From: an uncultured Oscillospiraceae bacterium
GTDB taxonomy: Bacteria > Bacillota > Clostridia > Oscillospirales > Oscillospiraceae
Reading direction: 5' to 3'
Assembly (NCBI GenBank): GCA_947584295.1
Contig: CANPWM010000004.1
Coordinates: 1-57,313 of the forward strand
Length of the DNA: 57,313 bases
Position numbers and translations under genes: made by a program. Below the pieces are notes generated by a model, which saw nothing but the letters and a program-made list of their open reading frames with translations, was not told the origin of the DNA and made no database searches. Within the stretch, counting starts at the first letter, position 1, and each line of letters begins with the position of its first letter. Positions 32,891-41,937 of the stretch are shown here, one piece after another.

Positions 32891-34947
32891 AGCTGGGCTT
32901 TTATCCCCGTCTCGCCGCCGACGGTATCCGAAAAAATAAGCGCATGTACCTGCCCTATATCCTCACCTGCACCGGCATGGTGATGATGTTCTACATCATT
33001 CTGTACCTGTCCGTCAGCCCCGCGCTGACCGGCTTAAAGGGCGGGGATATCATGCGGGAGATCCTCTCCCTGGGCAGCTGGGTCATCACCGTGTTCGCCG
33101 CCATCTTCCTCTTTTATACCAACTCCTTCCTGATGCGGCGGCGCCGCCGGGAGTTCGGCCTCTACAACATCTTGGGCATGGGCAAGGGCAACATCGCCCG
33201 GATCCTCGTCTGGGAGACCGTCTGGACCGCCGTTCTCTCCATCGGCCTGGGCCTTTTCGCGGGGATCACCTTCTCAAAGCTGGCGGAGCTGGGAATGGTC
33301 AACGTGATGCGCGGGGAGGTCACCTTCGATCTGACCGTCTCCCACCTCTCCGTGATCCGCACGGCGGAGGTATTCGGCATCATCTTCGTCCTGCTGCTTC
33401 TAAACTCCATTCGCCAGGTGCGCTTTGCCAGCGCCGTCTCCCTGCTGCGCAGTGAGAACGTGGGGGAAAAGCCGCCCCGGGGCAACCTGCTCCTGGGGGC
33501 CGCCGGCGTCCTCCTGCTGGCCGCCGCCTACGCCCTGGCCGTCTCCATCAAAAATCCCCTGGCGGCGCTTCTCTGGTTCTTCGTGGCGGTGCTGATGGTC
33601 ATTGTCGGCACCTACCTTGTGATGATCTCCGGCTCCGTCCTCTTCTGCCGGCTCTTGCAGAAGAAAAAGAGCTACTACTATAAGGCCAGCCACTTCGTCT
33701 CCGTCTCCTCCATGGTCTACCGCATGAAGCGCAACGGCGCGGGTCTGGCGTCTATCTGTATCCTGGCCACCATGGTGCTGGTGATGATCTCCTCCACCAC
33801 CTGCCTCTACTTCGGGGCGGAGGACGCCATCACCCACCAGTACCCCCGGGAGATGAACGTCAGCGCCACCTTTACGGACGAACGCGACTCCTCCGCGGAG
33901 CCGGTGAAGCCCCTCCGGGACGCCGTCGAGGCCATTGCCGCCAGCCACGGGGCGGAGCTTCAAAACGTCTGCGGTTACAGCTATCTCAGCGTGTCCGGGG
34001 CCTTCCTGTCCGACGGTGAAGTGGAGACGGACGCGAACAGGCTGGACAGCTTCAACGTCTCCGTCTTAGGAAACATCACCACCTTCTGCTTCATTCCCCT
34101 TGCCGACTACAACGCCATGACCGGGGAGGATCGCGTCCTTAAGGACGGCGAGGCCCTGCTCTACGCCTACCGCACCTCCCTTGTCGGCGACACTCTCACC
34201 TTCAAGCGGGGCCTCACCCTGCACATCGCCGGGTCGGCGGACAAGATGGCCGCCAGCGACTCGGCGGCCAGAGACGTGGTTCCCACCGTGTTCCTCATCG
34301 TGCCGGATCTCTACGCCGCCATGGAAAAGCTCGTGGAGGGAATGTCCGAGGAGACAGAGCAGTACCTGGTCATGCGCTGGCTCCTCCAGTTCGACACCGG
34401 CCTGGACGCCGACGGCCAGAAAACGCTCTGTAAGGAGCTGCGGGCGAAGCTGCGCGAAGGCGGGGATCATCTGATCCATTTTGATGGGGTGACCGTGGGC
34501 GCCATCGAGTGCCGGGAGCTGGAGCGGGATCAGTTTTTCGGCCTCTACGGCTCCTTCTTCTACATCGGCATTATCCTGAGCATCGTCTTTATCCTGGCCG
34601 CCGTGCTGATCATCTACTACAAGCAGATCTCCGAGGGCTACGAGGACGAGGCCCGGTTCGATATCATGATGAAGGTGGGCATGACGCGGCCGGAGATCCG
34701 CAAAAGCATCAACTCCCAGCTCCTCACCGTCTTTTTCCTGCCCCTGGGGTTCGCCGCCGCGCACATCTGCTTCGCCTTCCCCATCATCGAAAAGCTCCTG
34801 CGGCTCTTTGGCCTCAACAACGTATCTCTCTTCGCCCTGACCACGGCCCTGAGCGCGGCGGTGTTCGCCCTGTTCTACGCCCTCGTCTACAAGGCCACCT
34901 CCAACGCCTACTACGCCATTGTCAGCGGCGCCCGGGAGGACAGATAA
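32887..34947 (+). CDS. BceB-type ABC transporter permease (FtsX-like)
   Basis: This is a 686-residue permease starting MKLGFYPRLAADGIRKNKRM. About ten membrane helices are seen: one near the N-terminus, pairs in the first 280 residues, and three at the C-terminus (YIGIILSIVFILAAVLIIYY and later). A large extracellular domain lies between about residues 300 and 540, the hallmark of BceB-like permeases that bind the peptide antibiotic. ATG 32887 overlaps the ATPase stop. The kinase-permease pairing predicts flux-sensing of a cell-wall-active peptide (inference). Confidence 0.93.
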   Translation: MKLGFYPRLAADGIRKNKRMYLPYILTCTGMVMMFYIILYLSVSPALTGLKGGDIMREILSLGSWVITVFAAIFLFYTNSFLMRRRRREFGLYNILGMGKGNIARILVWETVWTAVLSIGLGLFAGITFSKLAELGMVNVMRGEVTFDLTVSHLSVIRTAEVFGIIFVLLLLNSIRQVRFASAVSLLRSENVGEKPPRGNLLLGAAGVLLLAAAYALAVSIKNPLAALLWFFVAVLMVIVGTYLVMISGSVLFCRLLQKKKSYYYKASHFVSVSSMVYRMKRNGAGLASICILATMVLVMISSTTCLYFGAEDAITHQYPREMNVSATFTDERDSSAEPVKPLRDAVEAIAASHGAELQNVCGYSYLSVSGAFLSDGEVETDANRLDSFNVSVLGNITTFCFIPLADYNAMTGEDRVLKDGEALLYAYRTSLVGDTLTFKRGLTLHIAGSADKMAASDSAARDVVPTVFLIVPDLYAAMEKLVEGMSEETEQYLVMRWLLQFDTGLDADGQKTLCKELRAKLREGGDHLIHFDGVTVGAIECRELERDQFFGLYGSFFYIGIILSIVFILAAVLIIYYKQISEGYEDEARFDIMMKVGMTRPEIRKSINSQLLTVFFLPLGFAAAHICFAFPIIEKLLRLFGLNNVSLFALTTALSAAVFALFYALVYKATSNAYYAIVSGAREDR

Positions 34948-35035
34948 CGCCCCCCGCCCTCAGCTGGGTTCTCTTTCGCCATCAGGCGCGGGCTCGCGCC
35001 GTCCTCACCCATACGCCAAAATGGAGCGTTTTGGG

Positions 35036-35068
35036 AAAAAAGCGCCCAAGTTTTTACGCTTGGGCGCT
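35036..35068 (-). terminator. rho-independent terminator
   Basis: AGCGCCCAAG (35041-35050) and CTTGGGCGCT (35059-35068) form a stem; on the minus strand a TTTTTT tract follows. It ends transcription from the small AT-rich genes and also lies downstream of the convergent permease gene. Confidence 0.8.
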
Positions 35069-35124
35069 GTGATTTAATTGCTTACGAGGACTCATGACTC
35101 ACGGACAAATCGGCATTTGTTCTT

Positions 35125-35499
35125 TCAGTCCGCAATAACTTTGCCTGTTTCATCTGTCTTGTAAATGGATAGTGCTTCCAATCGGCCCGGGGAATTATCG
35201 TCCTTATTTCTTGCCATTACAACTCTTGCATATTCGCCTGCCACAAATTCAGGACATCCAGCTGCTGATACAACATCTGTCGAAACTTCAACCTTAGCCC
35301 CCTCCGAATAATTGCTATTACCTGTGTCAAACACTTCTAATAACAAGTATTCTTCGTGTGCCTCAATAACCCTGGCGGTAAAAAAATATTGCACACCCGG
35401 CTCTTGTTGTAAACCATCACCACCGCCTTTAAGCAGAACCGCTCCCACAACAAATACTACAAGTACACAGGCGGTTATGATGAATACTCGTTTCTTCAT
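35125..35499 (-). CDS. small membrane-anchored extracellular protein, unknown function
   Basis: This 124-residue protein has an N-terminal uncleaved anchor or signal (MKKRVFIITACVLVVFVVGAVLL) and an exported domain of about 95 residues. The pattern QYFFTARVIEAHEEYLLLEV, then EGAKVEVSTDV and EYARVVMARN, looks like a small OB/beta-barrel (similar to DUF3221-like proteins; not certain). An AGGGAGGG ribosome site lies about 10-15 bp upstream. Base composition is far more AT-rich than in neighbours, which suggests a different origin. Confidence 0.7.
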   Translation of the reverse strand: MKKRVFIITACVLVVFVVGAVLLKGGGDGLQQEPGVQYFFTARVIEAHEEYLLLEVFDTGNSNYSEGAKVEVSTDVVSAAGCPEFVAGEYARVVMARNKDDNSPGRLEALSIYKTDETGKVIAD

Positions 35500-35539
35500 T
35501 TTCCATGTCCCTCCCTATAACAAATTTCGATTTGTTATC

Positions 35540-35833
35540 CTAAACATTTTCAAAACGGATAAGCGTTCCTGAAACGTATCCAATAAAATATACCATACCA
35601 ATGTGCGCACAGAAGCAACAGGCAACCAGAATCATCGTCATGAGCTTACTTTTGGTCTCATCAAAAATAGTTTTCCAGTATCCTCCCATAAGCCAGAATT
35701 CCGACGCAAAAAACAAAATATAGAGTAAGCTGTTGCGAAAGAATAGCGCCATATTTGACAAGGCGTAATTGATGATAATGTAGTTGATTGACTCTATGAT
35801 AATATTGACCCACTTTGCTGCTTTGCCCTTCAC
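35540..35833 (-). CDS. small membrane protein, unknown function
   Basis: This protein of about 97 residues has hydrophobic stretches at about 9-33, 37-52 and 65-90. GTG at 35833 is preferred because GGAGGGAG at 35840-35847 gives normal spacing; TTG codons at 35836 and 35851 are alternatives. It has its own strong promoter and lies 40 bp upstream of the small anchored protein, so the two probably form an operon. No family is recognised. Like its neighbour it is AT-rich. Confidence 0.6.
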   Translation of the reverse strand: MKGKAAKWVNIIIESINYIIINYALSNMALFFRNSLLYILFFASEFWLMGGYWKTIFDETKSKLMTMILVACCFCAHIGMVYFIGYVSGTLIRFENV

Positions 35834-35889
35834 CAATGCTCCCTCCGTCAATCCTGATTAGTCGAACAGCCTCCCATTCGATATTTGAT

Positions 35890-35918
35890 ATTATACACTC
35901 GAATTGTGAAGAAATCAA
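35890..35918 (-). promoter_or_regulatory. sigma-A promoter of the AT-rich gene pair
   Basis: On the minus strand, TTGATT (35913-35918), 17 nt, and TATAAT (35890-35895). The rest of the 35852-36158 gap shows no clear gene; a TGN-TAGAAT extended -10 near 36114-36122 may serve the SEDS gene. Confidence 0.75.
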
Positions 35919-36158
35919 CCACAAAACAGAGGCCTTTTCAAAGAGAATACTTCGACTGTACTGCCGACTTTATGACTTCTTGAACGCTCGCTAAAAAGGA
36001 AGAACCGCCGTCGGTTGACAGCGGCAATTTCCCGTGCTGCGGGCATCAAGGGGATCGGGCGTTTACAAAAAAGGAAATTTTCCCTTGACCCGCTTTACCT
36101 TTTCGCCGGAATGTGTTAGAATAAGAGCGTAGAATGAATCTTTATAACTTTCCGACTG

Positions 36159-37301
36159 GTGAATGACGTGAAAAAATTTCTCAACTCCGCGAAAAGGTAC
36201 TTCAAGCGTTCGGACACGTTCCTGCTGGCGCTGTGCCTTCTGGCCACCGTTTACGGCATGGTGATGATCTCCAGCGCCATCAGGCACGACTCCCCCCGCT
36301 CCCTCTACGTCCAGATCGGCGCTCTCGTCATTGGGCTTATGCTGTACTTTCTCCTCTCCCTGGTGGACATCGACATTCTCGCCTCCCGCTGGCGCTTCCT
36401 CACCGTTGCGGGCCTTCTGCTGATCCTCTCCCTCCACTGGCTGGGCGACACCCGCGGCGGCAACAAGGCGTGGATCCGCTTCGCCGGCATCGGTATCCAA
36501 CCGGCGGAGTTCGTCAAGATCAGCTTCATCATCACCATGGCCTACCTTATGAGCAAATTCAAGGAGGCCGACACCCTGAACCGCCCCCTGAGCATCGTCG
36601 CCCTGGGCGCCCTGCTGATGGCCCACTTCGGCCTTATCGTCGCGGTGTCCGGCGACACCGGCTCGGCGCTGGTGTACCTCTTCATCTTCATCGTCATGAT
36701 CTTCTCCGCCGGGATCAAGCTCTACTGGGTGGCCGGAGCCGCCGCTGTCCTGGCCCTGCTGGCCCCCTACATCTGGTACTACTTCCTGACGGACAACTAC
36801 CGCACCCGTATCCTGGCCATCTTTATCCCCTCCCAGATCGACCCCTCGGGCCAGGGGGTCACCTGGCAGACGAACCTCTGCCGGATCGCCATCGCCACCG
36901 GCGGCGCTTTCGGGCGCGGGCTATACAAGGGCCCCCAGACCCAGGCCGGTTATATCCCCCTCCAAAGCTCCGACTTCATCTTCTCCGTGGCCGGCGAGGA
37001 ATTTGGCGTGGTGGGCTGTGCCGCCGTGGTGCTGCTGCTCACCGCCATCATTATCCGCTGTGTCTATGTGGGCCTGCGCTCCCAGAGCCGTCTGGGCGCG
37101 CTGTACTGCATCGGCGTGGCCGCCATGGTGGCCTTTCAGATGCTGGAGAACATCGGCATGTGCATCGGCGTGGCCCCGGTCATCGGCCTGACCCTCCCCT
37201 TCTTCAGCTACGGCGGCTCCTCCATCGTCACCCTCTACGCCGCCATGGGCATCGTCTCCGGCATCAAGATGCGCCCCCGCCCGGTGATGTTCCTGCAATA
37301 A
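36159..37301 (+). CDS. rodA: SEDS-family peptidoglycan glycosyltransferase (RodA/FtsW)
   Basis: This 380-residue protein of about ten membrane helices polymerises lipid II with a partner class B PBP. Family motifs are NKAWIRFAGIGIQPAEFVKI near residue 105, SGDTGSALVYLFIF near 165, and FFSYGGSSIVTLYAAMGIVSGI near the C-terminus. The length suits RodA better than FtsW, but the two cannot be fully separated by eye. The start is GTG 36159 (or GTG 36168); no good ribosome site is visible, so the exact start is uncertain. Confidence 0.9.
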   Translation: MNDVKKFLNSAKRYFKRSDTFLLALCLLATVYGMVMISSAIRHDSPRSLYVQIGALVIGLMLYFLLSLVDIDILASRWRFLTVAGLLLILSLHWLGDTRGGNKAWIRFAGIGIQPAEFVKISFIITMAYLMSKFKEADTLNRPLSIVALGALLMAHFGLIVAVSGDTGSALVYLFIFIVMIFSAGIKLYWVAGAAAVLALLAPYIWYYFLTDNYRTRILAIFIPSQIDPSGQGVTWQTNLCRIAIATGGAFGRGLYKGPQTQAGYIPLQSSDFIFSVAGEEFGVVGCAAVVLLLTAIIIRCVYVGLRSQSRLGALYCIGVAAMVAFQMLENIGMCIGVAPVIGLTLPFFSYGGSSIVTLYAAMGIVSGIKMRPRPVMFLQ

Positions 37302-37327
37302 TCCCCCCCTTTCAAAAATCATACAGC

Positions 37328-37357
37328 AAAAGAGGACTTGGCTTCCCAAGTCCTCTT
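37328..37357. terminator. bidirectional terminator between rodA and dapF
   Basis: AAAGAGGACTTGG and CCAAGTCCTCTTT form a 13-bp stem around CTTC. A/T tracts flank both sides, so it can act for both convergent genes. Confidence 0.8.
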
Positions 37358-37362
37358 TACGT

Positions 37363-37407
37363 TTGTCAAAAAACTTAAATCGAGATTTTTCCGGCGGCCC
37401 GCGCCGG
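37363..37407 (-). repeat. truncated bipartite-hairpin repeat, copy E
   Basis: TTGTCAAAAAACTTAAATCGAG followed by TTTTTCCGGCG...CGCCGGA matches the tail and second hairpin of the repeat family (inverse orientation relative to copy C). The first-hairpin half is absent. It sits in the rodA-dapF gap. Confidence 0.55.
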
Positions 37408-37432
37408 ATAGGCCGGACGCCTTGCCCGCCCG

Positions 37433-38272
37433 TCAGGAAAGCTCCTCGTCCAGAATCTCCCCCTCCGCCACAACGTTGGTGGGGCCGGTGAGCAGGATAT
37501 CCCTGGCCGTGCCGCCCTCCGCCGTGACGGTGACGTACAGCACGCCCCCGGGCATGGTGATCTTGGTATGGTCGCCGGAGACAAGCCCCCGCAGGGCCAG
37601 GGCCGTGACGGTAGAGCCGCACCCGGTGCCGCAGGCCAGGGTGAAGTCCTCCACCCCCCGCTCAAAGGTCCTGGCGTCCACGCTGTTTTCCCCGTCCACC
37701 CGGCAGACCGTCACATTGGCCCCCTTGGGGAAGCCCCTGTACCACCGTATCTCCCGGCACAGCGCCCGAAGCTGGTCCTCCGGCGTCTCCCGCCAGCTCT
37801 CCAGCGGCACCACACAGTGGGGGATCCCGGGGTCGCCCAGCTCCAGATAGGCGCAGTCAAAGACGCGTCCCCCCGCCTCCACCTGCCGGTGCAGGTCGAT
37901 CACGGTGGGGTCGTTGAGCCGCACGGTATACATCTGCCTGGACACCCGCCGCCCGGTGACAAGACCGGCGGTGGTCTCGATCCTGACCTCCCCGCCCCGG
38001 CCGAAGCCCCGCTCCAGGGCATAGCGGGAAATACACCTGGCCCCGTTGCCGCACATCTCCCCCACGGAGCCGTCGGAATTATAAAAGGCCATGCGCACGT
38101 CCCCGCCGCCCCTGGGCGGCTCCAGGATCATCAGTCCGTCGGCCCCGATGGACAGCCGCCGGTGGCACAGCCTGGCGGCCAGACGCGGATAGTCGGCCGG
38201 GTCGATGCTCCCGTCCAGATTTTCGATGAGTATAAAGTCGTTTCCCGCCCCCTGGATCTTCGTAAAGCGCAT
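37433..38272 (-). CDS. dapF: diaminopimelate epimerase
   Basis: This 279-residue enzyme converts LL- to meso-diaminopimelate for lysine and peptidoglycan synthesis. The start MRFTKIQGAGNDFILIENLD is typical, and both catalytic cysteines are visible in MCGNGARCISRYAL and TLACGTGCGSTVTAL. The ATG at 38272 has AGGGAGGG upstream; an in-frame extension to 38449 overlaps rnfB and is rejected. It lies 70 bp after rnfB but behind a terminator, so it is probably a separate unit. Confidence 0.95.
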   Translation of the reverse strand: MRFTKIQGAGNDFILIENLDGSIDPADYPRLAARLCHRRLSIGADGLMILEPPRGGGDVRMAFYNSDGSVGEMCGNGARCISRYALERGFGRGGEVRIETTAGLVTGRRVSRQMYTVRLNDPTVIDLHRQVEAGGRVFDCAYLELGDPGIPHCVVPLESWRETPEDQLRALCREIRWYRGFPKGANVTVCRVDGENSVDARTFERGVEDFTLACGTGCGSTVTALALRGLVSGDHTKITMPGGVLYVTVTAEGGTARDILLTGPTNVVAEGEILDEELS

Positions 38273-38304
38273 AATACCCTCCCTGTTCCGACGCCGGTCA
38301 TAAG

Positions 38305-38338
38305 AAAAGCCGCCAAAGCGTCGACCTTGGCGGCTTTT
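38305..38338 (-). terminator. rho-independent terminator of the rnf operon
   Basis: On the minus strand, AAAAGCCGCCAA and TTGGCGGCTTTT flank a 10-nt loop, with the stem's own T-run at the end. Confidence 0.8.
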
Positions 38339-38342
38339 GTGC

Positions 38343-39173
38343 TTATTTCGTTCCGTTGGGCGCGTTGTGCGCTCCCCGGAAGTCCCGGAAATGGACGCAC
38401 CCCACGGGGCAGACGTCCTGACAGTGGCCGCAGTCAACACACTTATCATAATCTATTTGAGAAAGATTGTCAACCACCGTAATGGCCCCGGCGGGACACT
38501 CCTTCTCGCACTTGTGGCAGGCGATACAGCCCTTGGCGCACTCTTTTCTGGTGTTGGCGCCCTTTTCGTGGTTGGAACAGCCCACAATCACCCGCTCCAC
38601 GTCGGGCATCAGGGTGATCACCTGGTTGGGGCAGGTACGCACGCACATACCGCAGCCGATGCAGGCCCGGTAACTGACGCGGGCCAGGCCGTCCACCACC
38701 CTGATGGCGTGTTCAGGACACACCTTCTCGCAGTCGCCAAGGCCGATGCACCCGTATACGCAGGCCTCCGGCCCGCCGTACAGCAGCTTCGCCGCCGCGC
38801 AGGAGCTAAGGCCCTGATACTCCAGCTTGTTCTTCACGGTGTTGCAGTCGCCGGAGCAGCGCACGATAGCCACCTGCTCCACCACGTCCTCAAACGCCGC
38901 CCCCGTGGCCGCCGCCAGGGCCTTGGCCACCGCGTCGCCGCCTGCCACGCACTTGTTGATCTTATCCTCCTCGCCGGAGGCCAGGGCCGTGGCGTAGCCG
39001 TCGCACCCGGCGTACCCGCAGGCGCCGCAGTTGGCCCCGGGCAGGCACTCCCGGATCTTGGGGAACTTCTCGTCCACCGGCACGTGCATGAACTTGGCCG
39101 CCAGCACCAGCAGGACGCCGCAGACAAGCCCGATAGCCGCCAGTACCCAGACGGCGTTCAGTATTGCAGTCAT
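38343..39173 (-). CDS. rnfB: Rnf complex subunit RnfB
   Basis: This 276-residue iron-sulfur subunit of the Rnf ferredoxin:NAD oxidoreductase has an N-terminal membrane helix (AVWVLAAIGLVCGVLLVLAA), then the four-cysteine domain GANCGACGYAGCDGYA, and several 2x4Fe-4S ferredoxin motifs (CIGCGMCVRTCPNQV, CIACHKCEKECPAGA, CVDCGHCQDVCPVG). It would accept electrons from reduced ferredoxin at the cytoplasmic face. It is last in the rnfCDGEAB operon, as in clostridia. Confidence 0.96.
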   Translation of the reverse strand: MTAILNAVWVLAAIGLVCGVLLVLAAKFMHVPVDEKFPKIRECLPGANCGACGYAGCDGYATALASGEEDKINKCVAGGDAVAKALAAATGAAFEDVVEQVAIVRCSGDCNTVKNKLEYQGLSSCAAAKLLYGGPEACVYGCIGLGDCEKVCPEHAIRVVDGLARVSYRACIGCGMCVRTCPNQVITLMPDVERVIVGCSNHEKGANTRKECAKGCIACHKCEKECPAGAITVVDNLSQIDYDKCVDCGHCQDVCPVGCVHFRDFRGAHNAPNGTK

Positions 39174-39189
39174 CTTCCGTTACCTCCCC

Positions 39190-39783
39190 TCAACCGCCGA
39201 ACATATTCTCGGCCATACCCGTAAAGCCCATAAAGGTCATACTGGTAAAGGCCGCCGCCACCAGGGAGATGGGCAGTCCCTCAAAGGCCTTGGGGGGCTT
39301 GGCCCGCTCCAGGGCCTTGCGGACGCCGCAGAAGAGGATCAGCGCCACGGAGAAGCCCAGCCCGGCGGAGAACCCGGAGACGCAGGACTCCAGGAAGTTA
39401 TAGCTCTCGTCGATGTTCAGGATCGTCACCGCCAGCACCGCGCAGTTGGTGGTGATCAGCGGCAGATACACGCCCAGGGCTTTGTAGAGGGGCGGCATAT
39501 ACTTCTTCAGAGTGATCTCCACCAGCTGCACCAGGGCGGCGATCACCAAAATGAAGATGATGGTGCGCATGAACTCCAGCCCGAAGGCCACCATCAGCGT
39601 GTTATAGATGACCCATGTGACGGCGCTGGCCAGGGTCATGACAAAGATCACCGCCCCGGACATACCCACGCAGGAGGACAGCTTCTGGCTGACGCCCAAA
39701 AACGGGCAGATGCCCAAAAACTGCACCAGCACATAGTTTTCCGTGAAAACAAGGGTGAAAAGAATGAGGAAGATCTTGCTCAT
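39190..39783 (-). CDS. rnfA: Rnf complex subunit RnfA
   Basis: This 197-residue membrane subunit has six hydrophobic helices. It contains FTENYVLVQFLGICPFLGVS and LITTNCAVLAVTILN, each holding the cysteine that coordinates the intramembrane iron-sulfur cluster in the RnfA/RnfE (NqrE/NqrD) fold. It overlaps rnfE by 4 bp and precedes rnfB by 16 bp. Confidence 0.96.
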   Translation of the reverse strand: MSKIFLILFTLVFTENYVLVQFLGICPFLGVSQKLSSCVGMSGAVIFVMTLASAVTWVIYNTLMVAFGLEFMRTIIFILVIAALVQLVEITLKKYMPPLYKALGVYLPLITTNCAVLAVTILNIDESYNFLESCVSGFSAGLGFSVALILFCGVRKALERAKPPKAFEGLPISLVAAAFTSMTFMGFTGMAENMFGG

Positions 39784-40460
39784 TTCGCTTCAGCCTCCTT
39801 CCGTTCGTCACAGCTCGAGTGGCAGGCGGCGCAGTTGCCGTCACAGCCCATCTTCGGCTCAAATTTCTTCCCGTGCTTGGCCATGGCGGCCACCAGGACG
39901 GCGATGGCGCACCCAAAGAGGAAGAACCCGCCGGGGGCTTGGGTCAGGATCCCAAGCTGATACCCCTCCGGAATGATCCGATACCCCAGCAGCGTCCCCG
40001 CGCCGAAAAGCTCCCGGATCACGGACATGGCGGTAATGACCATGGTGTAGCCGATGCCCATGCCCAGCCCGTCAAAGAAGCTGTCCGCCACCGAGTGCTT
40101 GCTGGCGAACATCTCCGCCCGGCCCAGGACGATGCAGTTGACCACGATCAGCGAGAGGAACACGCCCAGGGAATCGTAGAGGGACTTCAAATACGCCTCC
40201 ATCACCATCTCCACCAGGGTCACGAAGGTGGCGATCACCACGATATAGCAGGGGATACGCACCTTGGAGGGAATGATGTTGCGCAAAAGCGAGATCACCA
40301 CGTTGGAGCAGACCAGCACAAAGGTCAGGGCCAGCCCCATGCCCAGGCCGCCGGAGACGGATACGGACACCGCCAGCACCGAGCAGCACCCCAGCGCCAG
40401 GATCAGCACGGGATTTTCCTTGAACATACCGTTTAAAAGGATCTTCATCTTGGCTTTCAT
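39780..40460 (-). CDS. rnfE: Rnf complex subunit RnfE
   Basis: This 226-residue, six-helix membrane subunit is paralogous to RnfA in inverted topology. Motifs include GMFKENPVLILALGCCSVLA and LIVVNCIVLGRAEMFA with the cluster cysteines. The C-terminus carries an extra Cys-rich tail (GCDGNCAACHSSCDERKEAE), which is longer than in many homologues. It overlaps rnfG and rnfA by 4 bp each. Confidence 0.95.
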   Translation of the reverse strand: MKAKMKILLNGMFKENPVLILALGCCSVLAVSVSVSGGLGMGLALTFVLVCSNVVISLLRNIIPSKVRIPCYIVVIATFVTLVEMVMEAYLKSLYDSLGVFLSLIVVNCIVLGRAEMFASKHSVADSFFDGLGMGIGYTMVITAMSVIRELFGAGTLLGYRIIPEGYQLGILTQAPGGFFLFGCAIAVLVAAMAKHGKKFEPKMGCDGNCAACHSSCDERKEAEAK

Positions 40461-40999
40461 TTCGCGCTCGCCTCCTTGATGGAATCGAAGGCCTCCAAAA
40501 TGGCCGTAACGCCCGTGCGCACGGCGGTGCTGGAATAGGTGGCGTTGGTGATGGTGTCCACCCCCGCCGCCGTCCCGGAAAGGCCCATATACTTGGCAAG
40601 ATAGCTCTCCTGTCCGGCCTTGGAGCCCACGTTGGGCGTCTCACTCTGCACGTTGGCGGAGATCCCCACCACCTTGCCGTCGTTATCCAGGCCCACGGTG
40701 ACGGTGACGATGCCGCCGTAGCCCTTAAAGCCCGCGGTAGCCACATACCCCGCGCCGCCGTCGTCCCGGAAGGCCGTCTCAACGCCCTCCAGGGCCGAGA
40801 CGTCCAGCTCGGTAAAGGTGCCGGACCCGGGCAGAACCTCCTGCCGGGTGCGCTCCGCCTCGATCCGGGCGTTCTCCGCCACCACCGGGGCGGTCTTGGA
40901 GTTGGTAAAGGCCAGCAGGAAGGACACCACAAGGCAGATGACCACCAGCACCAGCGCCGGCTTTATGTACTCGTTGAAAGCGTTCGTCTTTGTCGTCAT
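40457..40999 (-). CDS. rnfG: Rnf complex subunit RnfG (covalent FMN)
   Basis: This 180-residue protein has one N-terminal helix (ALVLVVICLVVSFLLAF) and an extracytoplasmic FMN-binding domain. The flavinylation site is VDTITNATYSSTAVRTGV, where the Thr after NA would carry phosphoester-linked FMN; the usual S/T-G-A-T reads T-N-A-T here. It takes part in sodium- or proton-coupled electron transfer. It overlaps rnfD and rnfE. Confidence 0.94.
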   Translation of the reverse strand: MTTKTNAFNEYIKPALVLVVICLVVSFLLAFTNSKTAPVVAENARIEAERTRQEVLPGSGTFTELDVSALEGVETAFRDDGGAGYVATAGFKGYGGIVTVTVGLDNDGKVVGISANVQSETPNVGSKAGQESYLAKYMGLSGTAAGVDTITNATYSSTAVRTGVTAILEAFDSIKEASAK

Positions 41000-41937
41000 T
41001 TCTCCGTCACACCTCCAAAGGGCTTGGGGGCCGTCAGGTCATTGATATACGGCACCACAAGATTCATAAGAAGTATCGAGAAGGTCACCGCCCCGGCGGA
41101 GCTGGCAAATGTGCGCATCATAGCGGTGAGAAGCCCGCACCCCAGGCCGAAGATCAGCTTGCCCAGGTTGGTGGTGGGGCTCGTCACATAGTCCGTGGCC
41201 ATAAAGATGGCCCCCAGCATCAGCCCCCCGGAAAAGACCGCCAGCACCGGCTGGGGGGAGCCGAAGATCCACCCGAACACCAGCGTGGAGCCGATATACG
41301 CCAGGGGGATAATGGGCTTGATGACCCGGCGCGCGCACAGATAGACCCCGCCCAGCAGGAGCGCCACGGCGCAGGTCTCCCCCAGCACGCCCCCGTGGGT
41401 GCCCAGCAGGAGCCTTCCGAAATACTCCCAGCCCAGCTGGCCGCCGCGGATCACCGCCAGAGGCGTGGCGCTGGACAGGGCGTCCACCTTCCCCGCCATC
41501 ATGGCCGGGAACTGGTAGTTCGTCATATCCCCGGTGAAGGAAAAGAACATCACCACCCTGCCCACCAGGGCGGGATTCACAAAGTTGCAGCCGATGCCGC
41601 CGAACAGCATCTTTACGCAGATGATGGCCACCACGTCGCCCACCAAAAGCTCCCATACGGGCATGGACGCGGGTACGTTGAAGGCCAGCAGCACCCCGGT
41701 GACCACGGCGGACAGATCCCCCACCGTCACGGGCTGCTTCATCAGCTTTTCCCATATGTACTCACAGGCCACGCAGGCCGCGGCGGAGACCGCCGTCAAC
41801 AGCACGCACCGCCAGCCGAACAGGATCACCGAGGCGATGAAGGCCGGACACAGGGCGATCAGCACGTCCAGCATGATGTTTTGCGTCGTCCTCGTCCCTC
41901 TCAGGTGGGGCGATACGCTGACTCTCAGTTCGTTCAT
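40996..41937 (-). CDS. rnfD: Rnf complex subunit RnfD (covalent FMN)
   Basis: This 313-residue membrane subunit starts MNELRVSVSPHLRGTRTTQN. It has about eight to nine helices and a flavinylation motif DALSSATPLAVI (Thr carries FMN). The start at 41937 overlaps the rnfC stop (ATGA); a longer in-frame reading to 42108 lies inside rnfC and is rejected. Confidence 0.95.
   Translation of the reverse strand: MNELRVSVSPHLRGTRTTQNIMLDVLIALCPAFIASVILFGWRCVLLTAVSAAACVACEYIWEKLMKQPVTVGDLSAVVTGVLLAFNVPASMPVWELLVGDVVAIICVKMLFGGIGCNFVNPALVGRVVMFFSFTGDMTNYQFPAMMAGKVDALSSATPLAVIRGGQLGWEYFGRLLLGTHGGVLGETCAVALLLGGVYLCARRVIKPIIPLAYIGSTLVFGWIFGSPQPVLAVFSGGLMLGAIFMATDYVTSPTTNLGKLIFGLGCGLLTAMMRTFASSAGAVTFSILLMNLVVPYINDLTAPKPFGGVTEK

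Noticed and set aside
37433-38449. Longer dapF frame starting at 38449
   Set aside because: The first 59 codons overlap rnfB and cross its terminator; dapF homologues start at MRFTKIQGAGNDF (38272).
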